Counted from the first letter of the stretch, positions 43,151 through 52,084 are shown. The stretch is 64,000 nucleotides of DNA from Micromonospora parathelypteridis (GCF_014201145.1 NZ_JACHDP010000001.1:2604001-2668000), one strand, 5' to 3'. A program made the numbers and translations. The notes: generated by a model from the sequence alone, not told the origin.

Positions 43151-43834
43151 TCACGGCTCGAACTTGTAGCCCAGGCCCCGGACGGTGACGATGAAGCGCG
43201 GCGCGGACGGCTCCGGCTCGATCTTGGAACGCAGCCGCTTGACGTGCACGTCCAGCGTCTTGGTGTCACCGACGTAGTCGGCGCCCCAGACCCGGTCGAT
43301 GAGCTGGCCGCGGGTGAGCACCCGGCCCGCGTTGCGCAGCAGCAGTTCCAGCAGCTCGAATTCCTTCAGCGGGAGCTGTACGGCCCCGCCGTCGACGGTC
43401 ACCACGTGCCGTTCGATGTCCATCCGCACGGGCCCGGCGGCGAGCGTCGGAGCGCCCGCTTCGGCCACCTCCGGGCTCTGCCGGCGCAGCACCGCCCGGA
43501 TCCGGGCAACCAGTTCCCGCGGCGAGTACGGCTTGGTGACGTAGTCGTCGGCGCCGATCTCCAGCCCGACCACCTTGTCGATCTCGCTGTCCCGGGCCGT
43601 GACCATGATGATCGGCACGGCCGACCGCTGCCGCAGTTGCCGGCAGACCTCGGTCCCCGACATCTCTGGCAACATCAGGTCGAGCAGCACGATGTCGGCG
43701 CCGGTCCGGTCGAACTCGGTGAGGGCGTCGGTGCCGGTCGCAGCGACCGAAACCTCGAAGCCCTCCTTACGGAGCATGTACGACAAGGCGTCGGAGAACG
43801 ACTCCTCGTCCTCGACCACCAGAACGCGGCTCAA
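43151..43834 (-). CDS. phoP: OmpR-type response regulator PhoP/RegX3
   Basis: The protein matches Streptomyces PhoP and mycobacterial RegX3 closely: SRVLVVEDEESFSDALSYMLRKEGFEV, phospho-Asp about residue 52 in DIVLLDLMLPE, IMVTARDSEIDKVVGLEIGADDYVTKPYS, and winged-helix DNA-binding end GDTKTLDVHVKRLRSKIEPEPSAPRFIVTVRGLGYKFEP. I choose the TTG at 43834 (227 residues) because a very strong RBS, GGAAAGGAAG, lies six bases before it and the family starts here; ATG 43852 would add six residues and overlaps that RBS. It regulates phosphate-starvation genes. Confidence 0.93.
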   Translation of the reverse strand: MSRVLVVEDEESFSDALSYMLRKEGFEVSVAATGTDALTEFDRTGADIVLLDLMLPEMSGTEVCRQLRQRSAVPIIMVTARDSEIDKVVGLEIGADDYVTKPYSPRELVARIRAVLRRQSPEVAEAGAPTLAAGPVRMDIERHVVTVDGGAVQLPLKEFELLELLLRNAGRVLTRGQLIDRVWGADYVGDTKTLDVHVKRLRSKIEPEPSAPRFIVTVRGLGYKFEP

Positions 43835-43858
43835 CGGGGACTTCCTTTCCATTTGCTG

Positions 43859-45142
43859 TCAGACCTGCCGTAGCCCAGTCGGACCGGACTCGATCCCAAC
43901 CGGCGGCAGTGTCGCCAGCAGGTCATCCGGGGGACTGGCGGGCAGCCGGAGGGTGAACGTCGATCCACCACCAAGAGTGCTCGACACCTCGACCCGTCCG
44001 CCATGGTTGCTCGCGATGTGTTTCACGATTGCCAGGCCGAGGCCGGTGCCGCCGGTGGCACGCGAACGGGCCTGGTCTGCCCGGTAGAACCGTTCGAAGA
44101 TCCGGTCCACGTCGGTGGGGGCGATGCCGATGCCCTGGTCGGCGACCGCGATCTCGACGTGCTCGTCGTCACCGCGCAGGGTGACCCGAACAACCGTGTC
44201 CTCGCCCGAGTAGTTGATGGCGTTCTCCACGAGATTCGCCACCGCCGTGGCGAGCTGGGAGTCACTGCCGTACGCGGTGAGGCCACGCTCACCGTCCACG
44301 CTCACCTCGACGCCCCGGGCGGAAGCCGTGGTGCGGGTCCGGTCGACCACCTCGGCGATCACCCAGTCCAGTGCGACCGGCTCGGGTGGCGGCTGCGGTT
44401 CGGCGCCCTGCAACCGGGTCAGCTCCAGCAACTCCTGCACCAACCGGCCCAGGCGGGTCGACTCGTGCTGGATCCGCTCGGCGAACCGGCGGGCGGCCAC
44501 CAGGTCCTCGGAGAGGTCGGGTGCCGCGGCGTCGGCCGGCTCGGTCGCGTCCAGCAGTGCCTCGGCGAGCAGTTGCAGCGCCCCGATCGGGGTCTTGAGC
44601 TCGTGGCTCACGTTGGCCACGAAGTCGCGTCGTACGCGGGTCAGACGGTGTGACTCGGTCACGTCGACCGCCTCCACCGCGATGAAGCCATTGCCGAGGC
44701 CCATTGCCCGCAGGTGCACGCCGAGCGGGTTCTCCCCCGCGCTGTCGCGACCCCGGGGCAGGTCCAGCTCGATCTCGCGCCGCACGCCGGTGCGTCGTAC
44801 CTGGCCGGCAAGGGTGCGGATCAGGGGGTGCGCGGCGATCGAGCCGGGGAGGCCACCGGTACGCAGAAGCCCCATCGCGCGGGCGGCCGGGTTGATCAGC
44901 ACGGGCATGTCGTCGTTGTCCAGTACCACGACACCGGCCCGGAGCGAGTCGATCGTCCGGCGGCCGAGCCCGGCCTGTTGCTCGTCGGCGATCGCGGGCC
45001 TCCCCCTGCTCCAGCGGGAGCTCGCGCTCCCCGTCGACGTGGAGCGACCGTCCCGCGCTCGCAGGAACCGGGGCAGCAGGAAACCGGCGGCCAACCCGGC
45101 CACCAACGCCACGGCCACCACGACCGCCACCGCCCACTCCAC
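43859..45142 (-). CDS. phoR: Sensor histidine kinase PhoR/SenX3
   Basis: The 427-residue kinase begins at a GTG, with one transmembrane helix at about 3-25 and a short charged linker. A PAS-like segment follows (IDSLRAGVVVLDNDDMPVLINPAARAMGLL). The HisKA domain has the phospho-His at residue 180 (FVANVSHELKTPIGALQLLAEAL). HATPase_c motifs are AVANLVENAINYS, VADQGIGIAPTDVDRIFERFYR and GTGLGLAIVKHIASNHGG. It partners the response regulator just downstream to sense phosphate limitation, with PhoU as negative partner. Confidence 0.94.
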   Translation of the reverse strand: MEWAVAVVVAVALVAGLAAGFLLPRFLRARDGRSTSTGSASSRWSRGRPAIADEQQAGLGRRTIDSLRAGVVVLDNDDMPVLINPAARAMGLLRTGGLPGSIAAHPLIRTLAGQVRRTGVRREIELDLPRGRDSAGENPLGVHLRAMGLGNGFIAVEAVDVTESHRLTRVRRDFVANVSHELKTPIGALQLLAEALLDATEPADAAAPDLSEDLVAARRFAERIQHESTRLGRLVQELLELTRLQGAEPQPPPEPVALDWVIAEVVDRTRTTASARGVEVSVDGERGLTAYGSDSQLATAVANLVENAINYSGEDTVVRVTLRGDDEHVEIAVADQGIGIAPTDVDRIFERFYRADQARSRATGGTGLGLAIVKHIASNHGGRVEVSSTLGGGSTFTLRLPASPPDDLLATLPPVGIESGPTGLRQV

Positions 45143-45214
45143 CCGGCGATCGTAGGGTCATTGTTAACCTGGCTACCACACAGACCGGGACGAACCACCC
45201 TCACTTTCAGAATT

Positions 45215-45254
45215 GTTCACCCCTGAGTCTGGCGTCGTTCACCGTGGTTCATCC
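45215..45254 (+). promoter_or_regulatory. PHO box-like direct repeats in the phoR-phoU promoter region
   Basis: GTTCACCCCTG at 45215 and GTTCACCGTGG at 45237 lie exactly two 11-base units apart, and GTTCATCC follows at 45247. The intervening unit (45226) is weak. This is the PhoP/RegX3 binding pattern known in Streptomyces (GTTCACC repeats every 11 bases), in line with autoregulation. Confidence 0.7.
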
Positions 45255-45346
45255 GGGGTCCGTCCGCGCCCCCTACCGTTGGCGTCGCACCTGCTCAACC
45301 CCCTGCGCCGGCACCCGTCGGCGGCGACCGACCACAGGACGTGATG

Positions 45347-46000
45347 ATGCGCGACGAGTTCCGGGCCGACCTCCAGATCGTCAGCCAACTGCTGGTGGAC
45401 ATGGCGGAGGGCGTCCGCGCCGCCATGCGCCAGGCCACCCGGGCCCTGCTCACCGCCGACCGGCAGGCCGCCGAGACGGTCATCGAGCGGGACGCCGAGA
45501 TCGACGACCTCTACCGGCACGTCGAGGAGCGGGTCTGTGACCTGCTCGCCCGACAGGCGCCGGTCGCCTCCGACCTCCGGGCAATGATCACCGCGCTGCA
45601 CGTCGCCGCGGACCTGGAGCGGATGGGTGACCTCGCCGAGCACGTGGGCAAGACCGCGCTGCGCCGGCACCCCTCCCCCGCCGTCCCCGCCGAACTGCGG
45701 ACGGTCTTCACCGAAATGTCGGAGATCGCCGACCGGATGGCCGTGAAGATCGGTTCGGTGCTGGCGAAGCCCGACGCCGACCTCGCCGGCGAGTTGGACC
45801 GCGACGACGACGCCATGGACGAGCTGCACAAGAACCTGTTCGCGATGCTGCTCGGCGACGAGTGGCCGTACGGGGTGGAGACCGCGATCGACGCCACCCT
45901 GCTGGGCCGGTACTACGAGCGCTTCGCCGACCACGCGGTCAACGCCGGCGAGCACGTGATCTACCTGATCACCGGGCAGAACACGCCCAACGCCAGCTGA
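45347..46000 (+). CDS. phoU: Phosphate signalling protein PhoU
   Basis: The 217-residue protein is all-helical with the two PhoU repeats: MRDEFRADLQIVSQLLVDMAEGVRAAMRQATRALLTADRQ and the metal-binding E/DxxxD patterns ERDAEIDDLYRHVEERVCDLLARQAPVASDLR and ERFADHAVNAGEHVIYL. It restrains PhoR signalling when phosphate is plentiful and may act on phosphate uptake. The start is chosen at the last of GTG-ATG-ATG because AGGA lies seven bases before it. It diverges from phoR. Confidence 0.94.
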   Translation: MRDEFRADLQIVSQLLVDMAEGVRAAMRQATRALLTADRQAAETVIERDAEIDDLYRHVEERVCDLLARQAPVASDLRAMITALHVAADLERMGDLAEHVGKTALRRHPSPAVPAELRTVFTEMSEIADRMAVKIGSVLAKPDADLAGELDRDDDAMDELHKNLFAMLLGDEWPYGVETAIDATLLGRYYERFADHAVNAGEHVIYLITGQNTPNAS

Positions 46001-46014
46001 CCCCGATCGAGGTT

Positions 46015-46058
46015 GGGGCCCCTCGTCACCGCTCACGCGTTGACGGGGGGCCCCTTTT
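46015..46058 (+). terminator. Hairpin with T-tract after phoU
   Basis: GGGGCCCCTCGTCA (46015-46028) pairs with TGACGGGGGGCCCC (46041-46054) with one wobble, followed by TTTT. It terminates phoU and, read from the other strand, the convergent gpmA gene. Confidence 0.8.
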
Positions 46059-46065
46059 CAGTAGC

Positions 46066-46833
46066 TCAGCGGCCCTGGTTGGCCACCGCGGCGGCGGCTT
46101 CCTTCGCGGCGGTCGGGTCGAGGTAGGTGCCACCCAGGGTGTGCGGGCGCAGCTGCGGGTCGAGGTCGTAGCGCAGCGGGATGCCCGTCGGGATGTTCAG
46201 CTTGGCGATCGCCTCGTCGGAGATCTGGTCGAGGTGCTTGACCAGGGCCCGCAGCGAGTTGCCGTGCGCGGCCACCAGCACCGTCCGGCCGGCCAGGATG
46301 TCCGGCACGATCGAGTCGTACCAGTAGGGCAGCATCCGGTCGACGACGTCCTTGAGGCATTCGGTACGCGGCATCAGCTCGGTCGGCAGCAGCGCGTAGC
46401 GGGGGTCACCGACCTGCGACCACTCGTCGTTGTCGTCGATCGGCGGCGGTGGGGTGTCGTACGACCGGCGCCAGAGCATGAACTGCTCCTCGCCGTACTC
46501 ATCCAGGGTCTGCTTCTTGTTCTTGCCCTGCAGGGCGCCGTAGTGCCGCTCATTGAGCCGCCACGACCGGCGCACCGCGATCCAGTGCCGGTCAGCGGCG
46601 TTGAGCGCCAACTCGGCGGTGCGGATCGCACGGCGCAGCACACTGGTGTGCACGACGTCCGGCAGCAGGCCGTGCTCGCGCAGCAGCTCGCCACCGCGCC
46701 GCGCCTCGCCCTCGCCCTTCTCGGTCAGGTCGACGTCCACCCAGCCGGTGAAGAGGTTCTTGGCATTCCAGTCGCTCTCACCGTGCCGCAGCAGGACCAG
46801 CGTCCCGACGGTGGGCCCTTCGCTCGCAGTCAT
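46066..46833 (-). CDS. gpmA: 2,3-bisphosphoglycerate-dependent phosphoglycerate mutase
   Basis: The 255-residue glycolytic enzyme interconverts 3- and 2-phosphoglycerate. The catalytic [30 protein letters not shown] with the phospho-His, [17 protein letters not shown], and the second His in [16 protein letters not shown] are clear. ATG 46833 has AGGA at 8 bases; ATG 46842 overlaps this. In mycobacteria gpm1 also neighbours senX3-regX3. Confidence 0.96.
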   Translation of the reverse strand: MTASEGPTVGTLVLLRHGESDWNAKNLFTGWVDVDLTEKGEGEARRGGELLREHGLLPDVVHTSVLRRAIRTAELALNAADRHWIAVRRSWRLNERHYGALQGKNKKQTLDEYGEEQFMLWRRSYDTPPPPIDDNDEWSQVGDPRYALLPTELMPRTECLKDVVDRMLPYWYDSIVPDILAGRTVLVAAHGNSLRALVKHLDQISDEAIAKLNIPTGIPLRYDLDPQLRPHTLGGTYLDPTAAKEAAAAVANQGR

Positions 46834-46984
46834 GCGGATCATCCTGCCTCAACCGCCCCTGGGACACGCGGGCAGCCGTCGTGACGACCACCACGTGAAA
46901 ATGCGGGTGACCAGCGGATCCGCCCGCCGCTAGGGTTGTAAGGCACGACAGTCACATCGGTCATTACTTACAGCGGGGCGCCAT

Positions 46985-48271
46985 ATGCGGACGATGCGGA
47001 GTTGGTTCCGGGACACCACCGGCGGCCTGCCGACCACCTTCTGGTACCTGTGGTCGGGCACCCTGATCAACCGGCTCGGCTCGTTCGTCCTCGTCTTCCT
47101 CGCCATCTACCTGACCCAGGAGCGCGGCTTCTCGGCCTCCCAGGCCGGCCTGGTGATCGGCCTCTGGGGCGTCGGCGGGGCGTTCGGCACCACCGCCGGC
47201 GGCACGCTGGCGGACCGGTGGGGCCGCCGACCGACGTTGCTCACCGCACACGTGGGCGCAGCGGCCATGATGCTCGCGCTCGGGCTGGCCCGGGACCTCT
47301 GGGCGGTGGCACTGGGCGCCCTGCTGCTCGGCATGTTCGCCGAGGCGGCCCGGCCCGCGTTCGGGGCGATGATGATCGACGTGGTGCCGGCGAAGGACCG
47401 ACTGCGCGCCTTCTCGCTCAACTACTGGGCGATCAACCTGGGCTTCGCCTGCGCCGCCATCCTCGCCGGCCTCGCCGCGCAGGCCGACTACCTGCTGCTG
47501 TTCGTGGTCGACGCCGGCACCATGCTGGTAACCGCGCTGATCATCTTCACTCGGGTGCCGGAGACCCGGCAGGCGGGTTCTGCCAGCACCGCGGCGGCGA
47601 GTGCCCCACGCGGCGCCCTGCGCACGATCCTCACCGACCGTGTCTACCTCGGTTTCGTGGCCCTCAACCTGTTCTCCGCGCTGGTCTTCCTCCAGCACAT
47701 CTCGATGCTGCCGATCGCCATGGGCGACGACAACCTGAGCCCGGCCACCTACGGCTCGGTCATCGCGCTCAACGGCATCCTCATCGTGGTCGGCCAACTC
47801 TTCGTACCCCGGCTGATCAGGGGTCGGAGCCGCTCGCACGTGCTCGCGCTGGCAGCGGTGGTGATGGGTGTCGGCTTCGGGCTGACCGCGTTCGCCGGCA
47901 CCGCCTGGTTCTACGGGCTGACCGTGCTGATCTGGACGGTCGGCGAGATGCTGAACTCGCCGTCCAACTCCACGCTGATCGCCGAACTCTCCCCGGCCGA
48001 GTTGCGCGGGCGCTACCAGGGGGTGTTCTCCCTCTCGTGGCAGATCGCCGGCGCCAGCGCACCGATCCTCGGCGGCCTGCTACGCGAACACGCCGGCAAC
48101 GACACGCTCTGGTACGGCTGCGCCGCGCTCGGCGTCCTGACCGCGGTGGCCCACCTGGTGTCGGGGCCGGCCCGGGAGCGGCGTGCCGTCGCGCTGCGCC
48201 GCTCCGGCGAAGCGCTGGCACCGGTCACCCCCGCCAACCGGGGGCCCCAGCCCGCCGAGGCAGTCGCCTGA
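46985..48271 (+). CDS. MFS transporter, first of two tandem paralogues
   Basis: The 428-residue protein has twelve predicted transmembrane helices and MFS loop motif A (GGTLADRWGRRPTLLTAHV). It starts MRTMRSWFRDTTGGLPTTFWYLWSGTLINRLGSFVLVFLAIYL, nearly the same plan as the next gene. A drug or metabolite exporter of the DHA1-like type is likely; substrate unknown. No regulator lies beside it. Confidence 0.9.
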   Translation: MRTMRSWFRDTTGGLPTTFWYLWSGTLINRLGSFVLVFLAIYLTQERGFSASQAGLVIGLWGVGGAFGTTAGGTLADRWGRRPTLLTAHVGAAAMMLALGLARDLWAVALGALLLGMFAEAARPAFGAMMIDVVPAKDRLRAFSLNYWAINLGFACAAILAGLAAQADYLLLFVVDAGTMLVTALIIFTRVPETRQAGSASTAAASAPRGALRTILTDRVYLGFVALNLFSALVFLQHISMLPIAMGDDNLSPATYGSVIALNGILIVVGQLFVPRLIRGRSRSHVLALAAVVMGVGFGLTAFAGTAWFYGLTVLIWTVGEMLNSPSNSTLIAELSPAELRGRYQGVFSLSWQIAGASAPILGGLLREHAGNDTLWYGCAALGVLTAVAHLVSGPARERRAVALRRSGEALAPVTPANRGPQPAEAVA

Positions 48272-48338
48272 CGACAAGCCCGAAGATCAGGAAACCGACT
48301 GGCGCAACGCGGCCCGACTTCCTACCGTGCAGAGGAAA

Positions 48339-48352
48339 TGGTTAAGAAACCA
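48339..48352. promoter_or_regulatory. Palindrome TGGTT-aaga-AACCA before the second MFS gene
   Basis: This 14-base palindrome in an AT-richer patch lies 17 bases upstream of the GTG start. It may be a repressor operator for the second MFS gene; the binding protein is unknown. Confidence 0.4.
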
Positions 48353-48369
48353 AACTGTCGGGAGGTTGG

Positions 48370-49668
48370 GTGCACGCCCTGCGGCGCTGGTGGCACGACA
48401 CCGCGGGCGGTCTCCCCGCCACCTTCTGGTACCTCTGGGCCGGCCTGCTGATCAACCGGGCTGGCGCGTTCGCCATGCTGTTCCTCTCGCTCTACCTCAC
48501 CGACGTACGCGGAGCGAGCGTTGGGCTGGCCGGCACGGTGGTCGGCGCGTACGGGGCCGGTGGGGCCGCCGGCGTGCTGCTCGGTGGGGTGCTGGCCGAC
48601 CGGTGGGGCCGCAGGGCAACCCTCCTCGCCGCGCACCTGGTCACGGCCGGTCTGATGGTGGCGCTCGCCTACAGCCGGCCCCTACTCCTGATCGCGGTGC
48701 TCTCCGCGCTGATCGGCGTGGTCCACTCGATGCCCAGCCCCGCGTTCGTCGCGGCGATCGTCGACGTGGTGCCCGCCGAACGGCGCTCGCGCGCGTTCAA
48801 CCTCCAGTTCTGGGCGTTCAACCTGGGAATGGCGGTCGCCTCGTTGCTCGCCGGGGTGCTGGCCGAGGCGAGCTTCACCGCGCTGTTCCTGGTCGACGCC
48901 GGGGCCACACTGGCGGCCGCCGCCGTGATCGGCTGGAAGGTGCCAGAGACCCTGCGCCTGACCACGCCAGCCGTCGACCTCCAGCCGGCGGCACCCTCGG
49001 CACCGAAGTCCACCCGGACCCGCCGCCCGGGGCTGCACACCGCGCTCACCGACCGTACGTTCCTGGTCTTCGTCGGGCTCACCTTCGTGCTGGCCGTGCT
49101 CACCATGCAGACCTCGACGATCATGCCGCTGGCGATGAGCGCGGACGGCCTGGGCCCATCGTCGTACGGGTTGGTGGTGGCGCTCGGTGGCGCGCTGATC
49201 GTGGTCGGGCAACTGTTCGTGCCCCGGCTGATCGACCGGCACCGCAAGGACGTCGTGCTGGCCGCCTCCACCGCGCTGCTCGCGCTCGGCTTCGGCGTGC
49301 TCGCCGTCGCCGACGAGCTGGCCATCTACCTCGGCGCCGCAGCGGTCTGGACGGTCGGCTCGATGCTCGCCGCACCGCCCAACGCGCAGATCAACGCCGA
49401 TCTGGCGCCGCCGCAGCTACGCGCGCGGTACCAGTCGGTCTTCTACCTGACGTTCCCGGCTGCGGCGTTCGTCGCCCCCACCCTCGGCGGGCTGAGCCTG
49501 CAGCACCTCGGCGACCGGCACTGGCTGATCGTGGGAGGGCTGGGCCTGGTGGCCGCACTCGGACATCTGCTCGCCGGACCACCCCGGGAGCGACACGTCG
49601 CCGCGCTCCGCCAAGCCGCCGAGCGGAAACCGACAACCCACGCCGAAGACCGCGCGCCGATCGCCTGA
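48370..49668 (+). CDS. MFS transporter, second of two tandem paralogues
   Basis: The 432-residue protein starts at GTG 48370 after GGGAGG. It shares the N-terminal plan of its neighbour (LRRWWHDTAGGLPATFWYLWAGLLINRAGAFAMLFLSLYL) and motif A GGVLADRWGRRATLLAAHL, with the same twelve-helix pattern. The two genes are probably an old tandem duplication. A strong hairpin follows. Confidence 0.9.
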   Translation: MHALRRWWHDTAGGLPATFWYLWAGLLINRAGAFAMLFLSLYLTDVRGASVGLAGTVVGAYGAGGAAGVLLGGVLADRWGRRATLLAAHLVTAGLMVALAYSRPLLLIAVLSALIGVVHSMPSPAFVAAIVDVVPAERRSRAFNLQFWAFNLGMAVASLLAGVLAEASFTALFLVDAGATLAAAAVIGWKVPETLRLTTPAVDLQPAAPSAPKSTRTRRPGLHTALTDRTFLVFVGLTFVLAVLTMQTSTIMPLAMSADGLGPSSYGLVVALGGALIVVGQLFVPRLIDRHRKDVVLAASTALLALGFGVLAVADELAIYLGAAAVWTVGSMLAAPPNAQINADLAPPQLRARYQSVFYLTFPAAAFVAPTLGGLSLQHLGDRHWLIVGGLGLVAALGHLLAGPPRERHVAALRQAAERKPTTHAEDRAPIA

Positions 49669-49685
49669 CGATTTCCTTACGCAAA

Positions 49686-49719
49686 GCGCCCACCACGTCC
49701 CTGAGGACGTGGTGGGCGC
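49686..49719 (+). terminator. Perfect 15-bp hairpin after the MFS pair
   Basis: GCGCCCACCACGTCC (49686-49700) pairs perfectly with 49705-49719 across a CTGA loop. It starts 18 bases after the stop codon and should terminate the MFS transcript. Confidence 0.8.
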
Positions 49720-50039
49720 CCGCCGGTGGGGCCGGCGGCGGCGGGCAATACTCACCCCCGTAAGCATCGCCCGCTCAGCCGCCGGTCCAAACAGGTGGGC
49801 ACCGTCCCCCAACGGTAGGTCCACCCGTCCCCTCGCGCCTTGCCTGGTGCGCGGATCTGTTCGATCCGCCGCTCCCCCGAACGTTTCCAAGCAGGGCGCG
49901 GTGCAATAAAGCTAGTTCGCCCGGATTCTGGATTCAACCCAGAACGGCTGTCTCGCCGGTCACAACTGGCGAGTATCCGCTGCTCCGGCCTCGCTGTTTG
50001 GCAACAGCCGCGTACCCGTCAGCCATTCCCGCAAACACC
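49720..50039. other. 320-bp region between convergent genes
   Basis: No gene recognised. A small hairpin GCGGATC-tgttc-GATCCGC lies at 49851-49869. AT content is higher around 49900-50000 than elsewhere, and a small RNA is possible but nothing matches a known family. Confidence 0.4.
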
Positions 50040-51254
50040 TCAACCGTCTTCCCGATCGGGTGACTCGGTCCGGAAGAAGTTACTCTGCCGGCCATCACGC
50101 AGCTGTTCCTGATAAATCAAGTTCAGCCGGCGCAGGTCAAAGGTGTAGAACCAGTCATCCCAGGTGATCTCGCGAATTCGGCTGCTTTCCCGGTATCCGG
50201 GAATGTTGAAGGTCAAAACACCCGCCCGGCCGTCCCGCTCAGTGCCGGCAATGGTCGCCGGCTTCGCACCACGCTCCCGGGCCCAACGCTGAATCACCTC
50301 ATGATTCGCGGTGATCAAGCTCCGCCCCGGACGCTCCGGCCGGTCCGACGCCGACGAGATTACCTGCGAGCTGCGGACCGACCGTCCGGTGCCCCGTCCG
50401 GTCCGGATCCCACCGGCACCCGTGCCGCTGCTGGCCGACGGTGACGCCGTGCGCTTGGCAGGCGCCGCACGCTTCACCGTGGTGCGACTGACGGGTGCCG
50501 TGCGCTTGGCCGTGGTGCGCTTGGCGGGCGCCGCGCGCTTGGCCGTGGTGCGCTTGGCGGGTGCCGTGCGCTTGGCCGTGGTGCGCTTGGCGGGCGTAGC
50601 ACGCTTCGCCGCTGGCCGCGCCGGTGCCTTCTTGGCCGGCGCCTTCCGCGCCGGAGCGGTACGGGCGGTCGTCGACTTGGTCGCCGCTGTCGCCCTGCGC
50701 GCGGCGGTCGACCTGGTCGCCGTTGTCGTCTTCTTGGCGGCGGTCGTCTTCTTCGCCGCGGTCGTCTTCTTCGCCGCCGCCGTCGTCTTCTTCGCGGCGG
50801 CCGTTCTCTTGGCCGCCGTCGTCTTCTTCGCGGCGGCCGTTCTCTTGGCCGCCGTCGTCTTCTTGGCGGCGGCCCGCTTCGCGGGAGCACTCTTGTTGGC
50901 CGGTGCGGCCTTCGCGCGACTCGGTGCCACCCTCGACGCCGACTTCTTCGTCGCGGAGGCCCGACCTGCCGACGCCCTGGTGCCGGTGGCCCGACCAGCC
51001 GGTCCACTGCTACGCCGGCCCGCGCCACCAGCATTGGAACGCAGCGAGCGCACCAACTGTTTCACCAGGTCGGGCTTGCGCAGCGCGGAGATCCCGGAGA
51101 CCCCGCGTTTGCGCAACTGCCCGCGGATGTCGTCCACCCGCATCCGGGAAATCTCCGACTCGGAGATCCCGGGAGTACCCGGCGTCTGGTTGCCAGCCTG
51201 TCGTTTGGTCCTGGTCGCAGTCCCGCCGCGACCTGAGCTGTTCCGCTGAGCCAT
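50040..51254 (-). CDS. Rho_N-domain protein with histone H1-like Lys/Ala tail
   Basis: The 404-residue protein from ATG 51254 has three parts. An N-terminal SAP/Rho_N-like domain at about 35-75 reads ESEISRMRVDDIRGQLRKRGVSGISALRKPDLVKQLVRSL. A long, basic, low-complexity middle (about 80-300) is built from AAKKTTAAKRT and APAKRTTAKR repeats like histone H1 tails. A folded C-terminal domain of about 95 residues (ITANHEVIQRWARERGAKPATIAGTE, ITWDDWFYTFDLRRLNLIYQEQ) follows. A nucleoid-associated role is likely. The middle resembles Lsr2/HupB-type tails of actinomycetes but is not one of those proteins. Confidence 0.8.
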   Translation of the reverse strand: MAQRNSSGRGGTATRTKRQAGNQTPGTPGISESEISRMRVDDIRGQLRKRGVSGISALRKPDLVKQLVRSLRSNAGGAGRRSSGPAGRATGTRASAGRASATKKSASRVAPSRAKAAPANKSAPAKRAAAKKTTAAKRTAAAKKTTAAKRTAAAKKTTAAAKKTTAAKKTTAAKKTTTATRSTAARRATAATKSTTARTAPARKAPAKKAPARPAAKRATPAKRTTAKRTAPAKRTTAKRAAPAKRTTAKRTAPVSRTTVKRAAPAKRTASPSASSGTGAGGIRTGRGTGRSVRSSQVISSASDRPERPGRSLITANHEVIQRWARERGAKPATIAGTERDGRAGVLTFNIPGYRESSRIREITWDDWFYTFDLRRLNLIYQEQLRDGRQSNFFRTESPDREDG

Positions 51255-51363
51255 GGGACGCTCACGCTCCTCGACACTCCGTCCTCGGCGCGCGGGGGTC
51301 CCTTGCCGCACCGCGCGGTGCGGCATACCCGTCAGGAGCAGTCCGAACCACCGTCAGCTCGCC

Positions 51364-51440
51364 ATGATCGTGCTCGATCCAGGATCGAGTGGCATCGGCG
51401 CCGCACCAAGACCACTACTTCCTGGTTCGAGCACGATCTT
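51364..51440. repeat. Dispersed palindromic element, family B, copy 3
   Basis: Outer arms GATCGTGCTCGA (51366-51377) and TCGAGCACGATC (51427-51438) are perfect over 12 bases. The inner arms around CCAGGATCGAGTGG and CCACTACTTCCTGG are partly degenerate. It lies between ybjN and the Rho_N gene, both on the minus strand. A GC-rich tract of short GCGGGG units follows to 51513. Confidence 0.8.
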
Positions 51441-51513
51441 CGCGCGGGGCGCGGGGCGCGGGGCGCGAGGTGCGGGTGCGCGGGTGCGCAGGGTGCGGGT
51501 GCGCGGGGGGCGG

Positions 51514-52029
51514 TCAGGTTGGGTCGGGGCCGGAGCCGGAGGGCTCGAAGAGATGGGCGAACGCGGCCAGGTTGGCGGTCGACTCGCCACGCTTGACCCG
51601 CCACTCGTACTCCCGCCGGATCGAACTGCCGAAGCCGATCTCCAGCATCGTGTCGAACGACTCGTCGGCGTACGTGAGGACGGCGCCGAGCAGTCGGTCC
51701 AACTCGTCGGCGTCCACGCCGGCCGGATTGACGCGCCCGGTCAGGTACACGTCGCCGACCGCGTCGGTGGAGAAGGAGACGCCGTACATCCGGGCGTTGC
51801 GCTGCAACAGCCAGGCCCACAGCTCCTCACGGCGCTCATCCGGTTGGCGCATCACGAACGCCTCGACCCGCAGCGCGTGCTCGCCGACGATCAGGTTGCA
51901 GACCGTCTTGAGCTTGTGGGTGCCCGGCAGGGTCACCGCGTACGAGTTGGGGCCGGTCGACTCCCAGGTCAGGTCCCGCTCGGCACAGACCGACTCGATC
52001 AGGGTGGCAAGATCGCTCTTCGGGCTCAC
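51514..52029 (-). CDS. YbjN-domain protein
   Basis: The 171-residue protein matches the actinobacterial YbjN domain: LIESVCAERDLTWESTGPNSYAVTLPG, LRVEAFVMRQPDERREELWAWLLQRNARMYGVSFSTDAVGDVYLTGRV. It has a type III secretion chaperone-like fold. Its role is unknown, but it is regularly encoded right after mshA (Rv0487 after Rv0486 in M. tuberculosis, from memory). Here 55 bases separate them. Confidence 0.88.
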   Translation of the reverse strand: MSPKSDLATLIESVCAERDLTWESTGPNSYAVTLPGTHKLKTVCNLIVGEHALRVEAFVMRQPDERREELWAWLLQRNARMYGVSFSTDAVGDVYLTGRVNPAGVDADELDRLLGAVLTYADESFDTMLEIGFGSSIRREYEWRVKRGESTANLAAFAHLFEPSGSGPDPT

Positions 52030-52084
52030 CGGCCCACTCTACGACCGACCCGGCCGGCGCACCGGTTGGCGACCAACGCCCGGG

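Noticed and set aside
49851..49935. tRNA- or tmRNA-like marks (a GTTCGATCC motif and a GATTCTGGATTC stretch)
   Set aside because: No cloverleaf or acceptor stem can be folded around GTTCGATCC, and the second stretch lacks the rest of a tmRNA start and tag sequence.
50474..51034. Arginine-rich frame inside the Rho_N/histone-like gene
   Set aside because: It is the frame-shifted shadow of the Lys/Ala repeats.
51303..51596. Short ORFs running through the family B palindromes
   Set aside because: Similar peptides (DPGSSG-like) arise at each copy because the repeat itself is open; there is no RBS pattern or codon bias.
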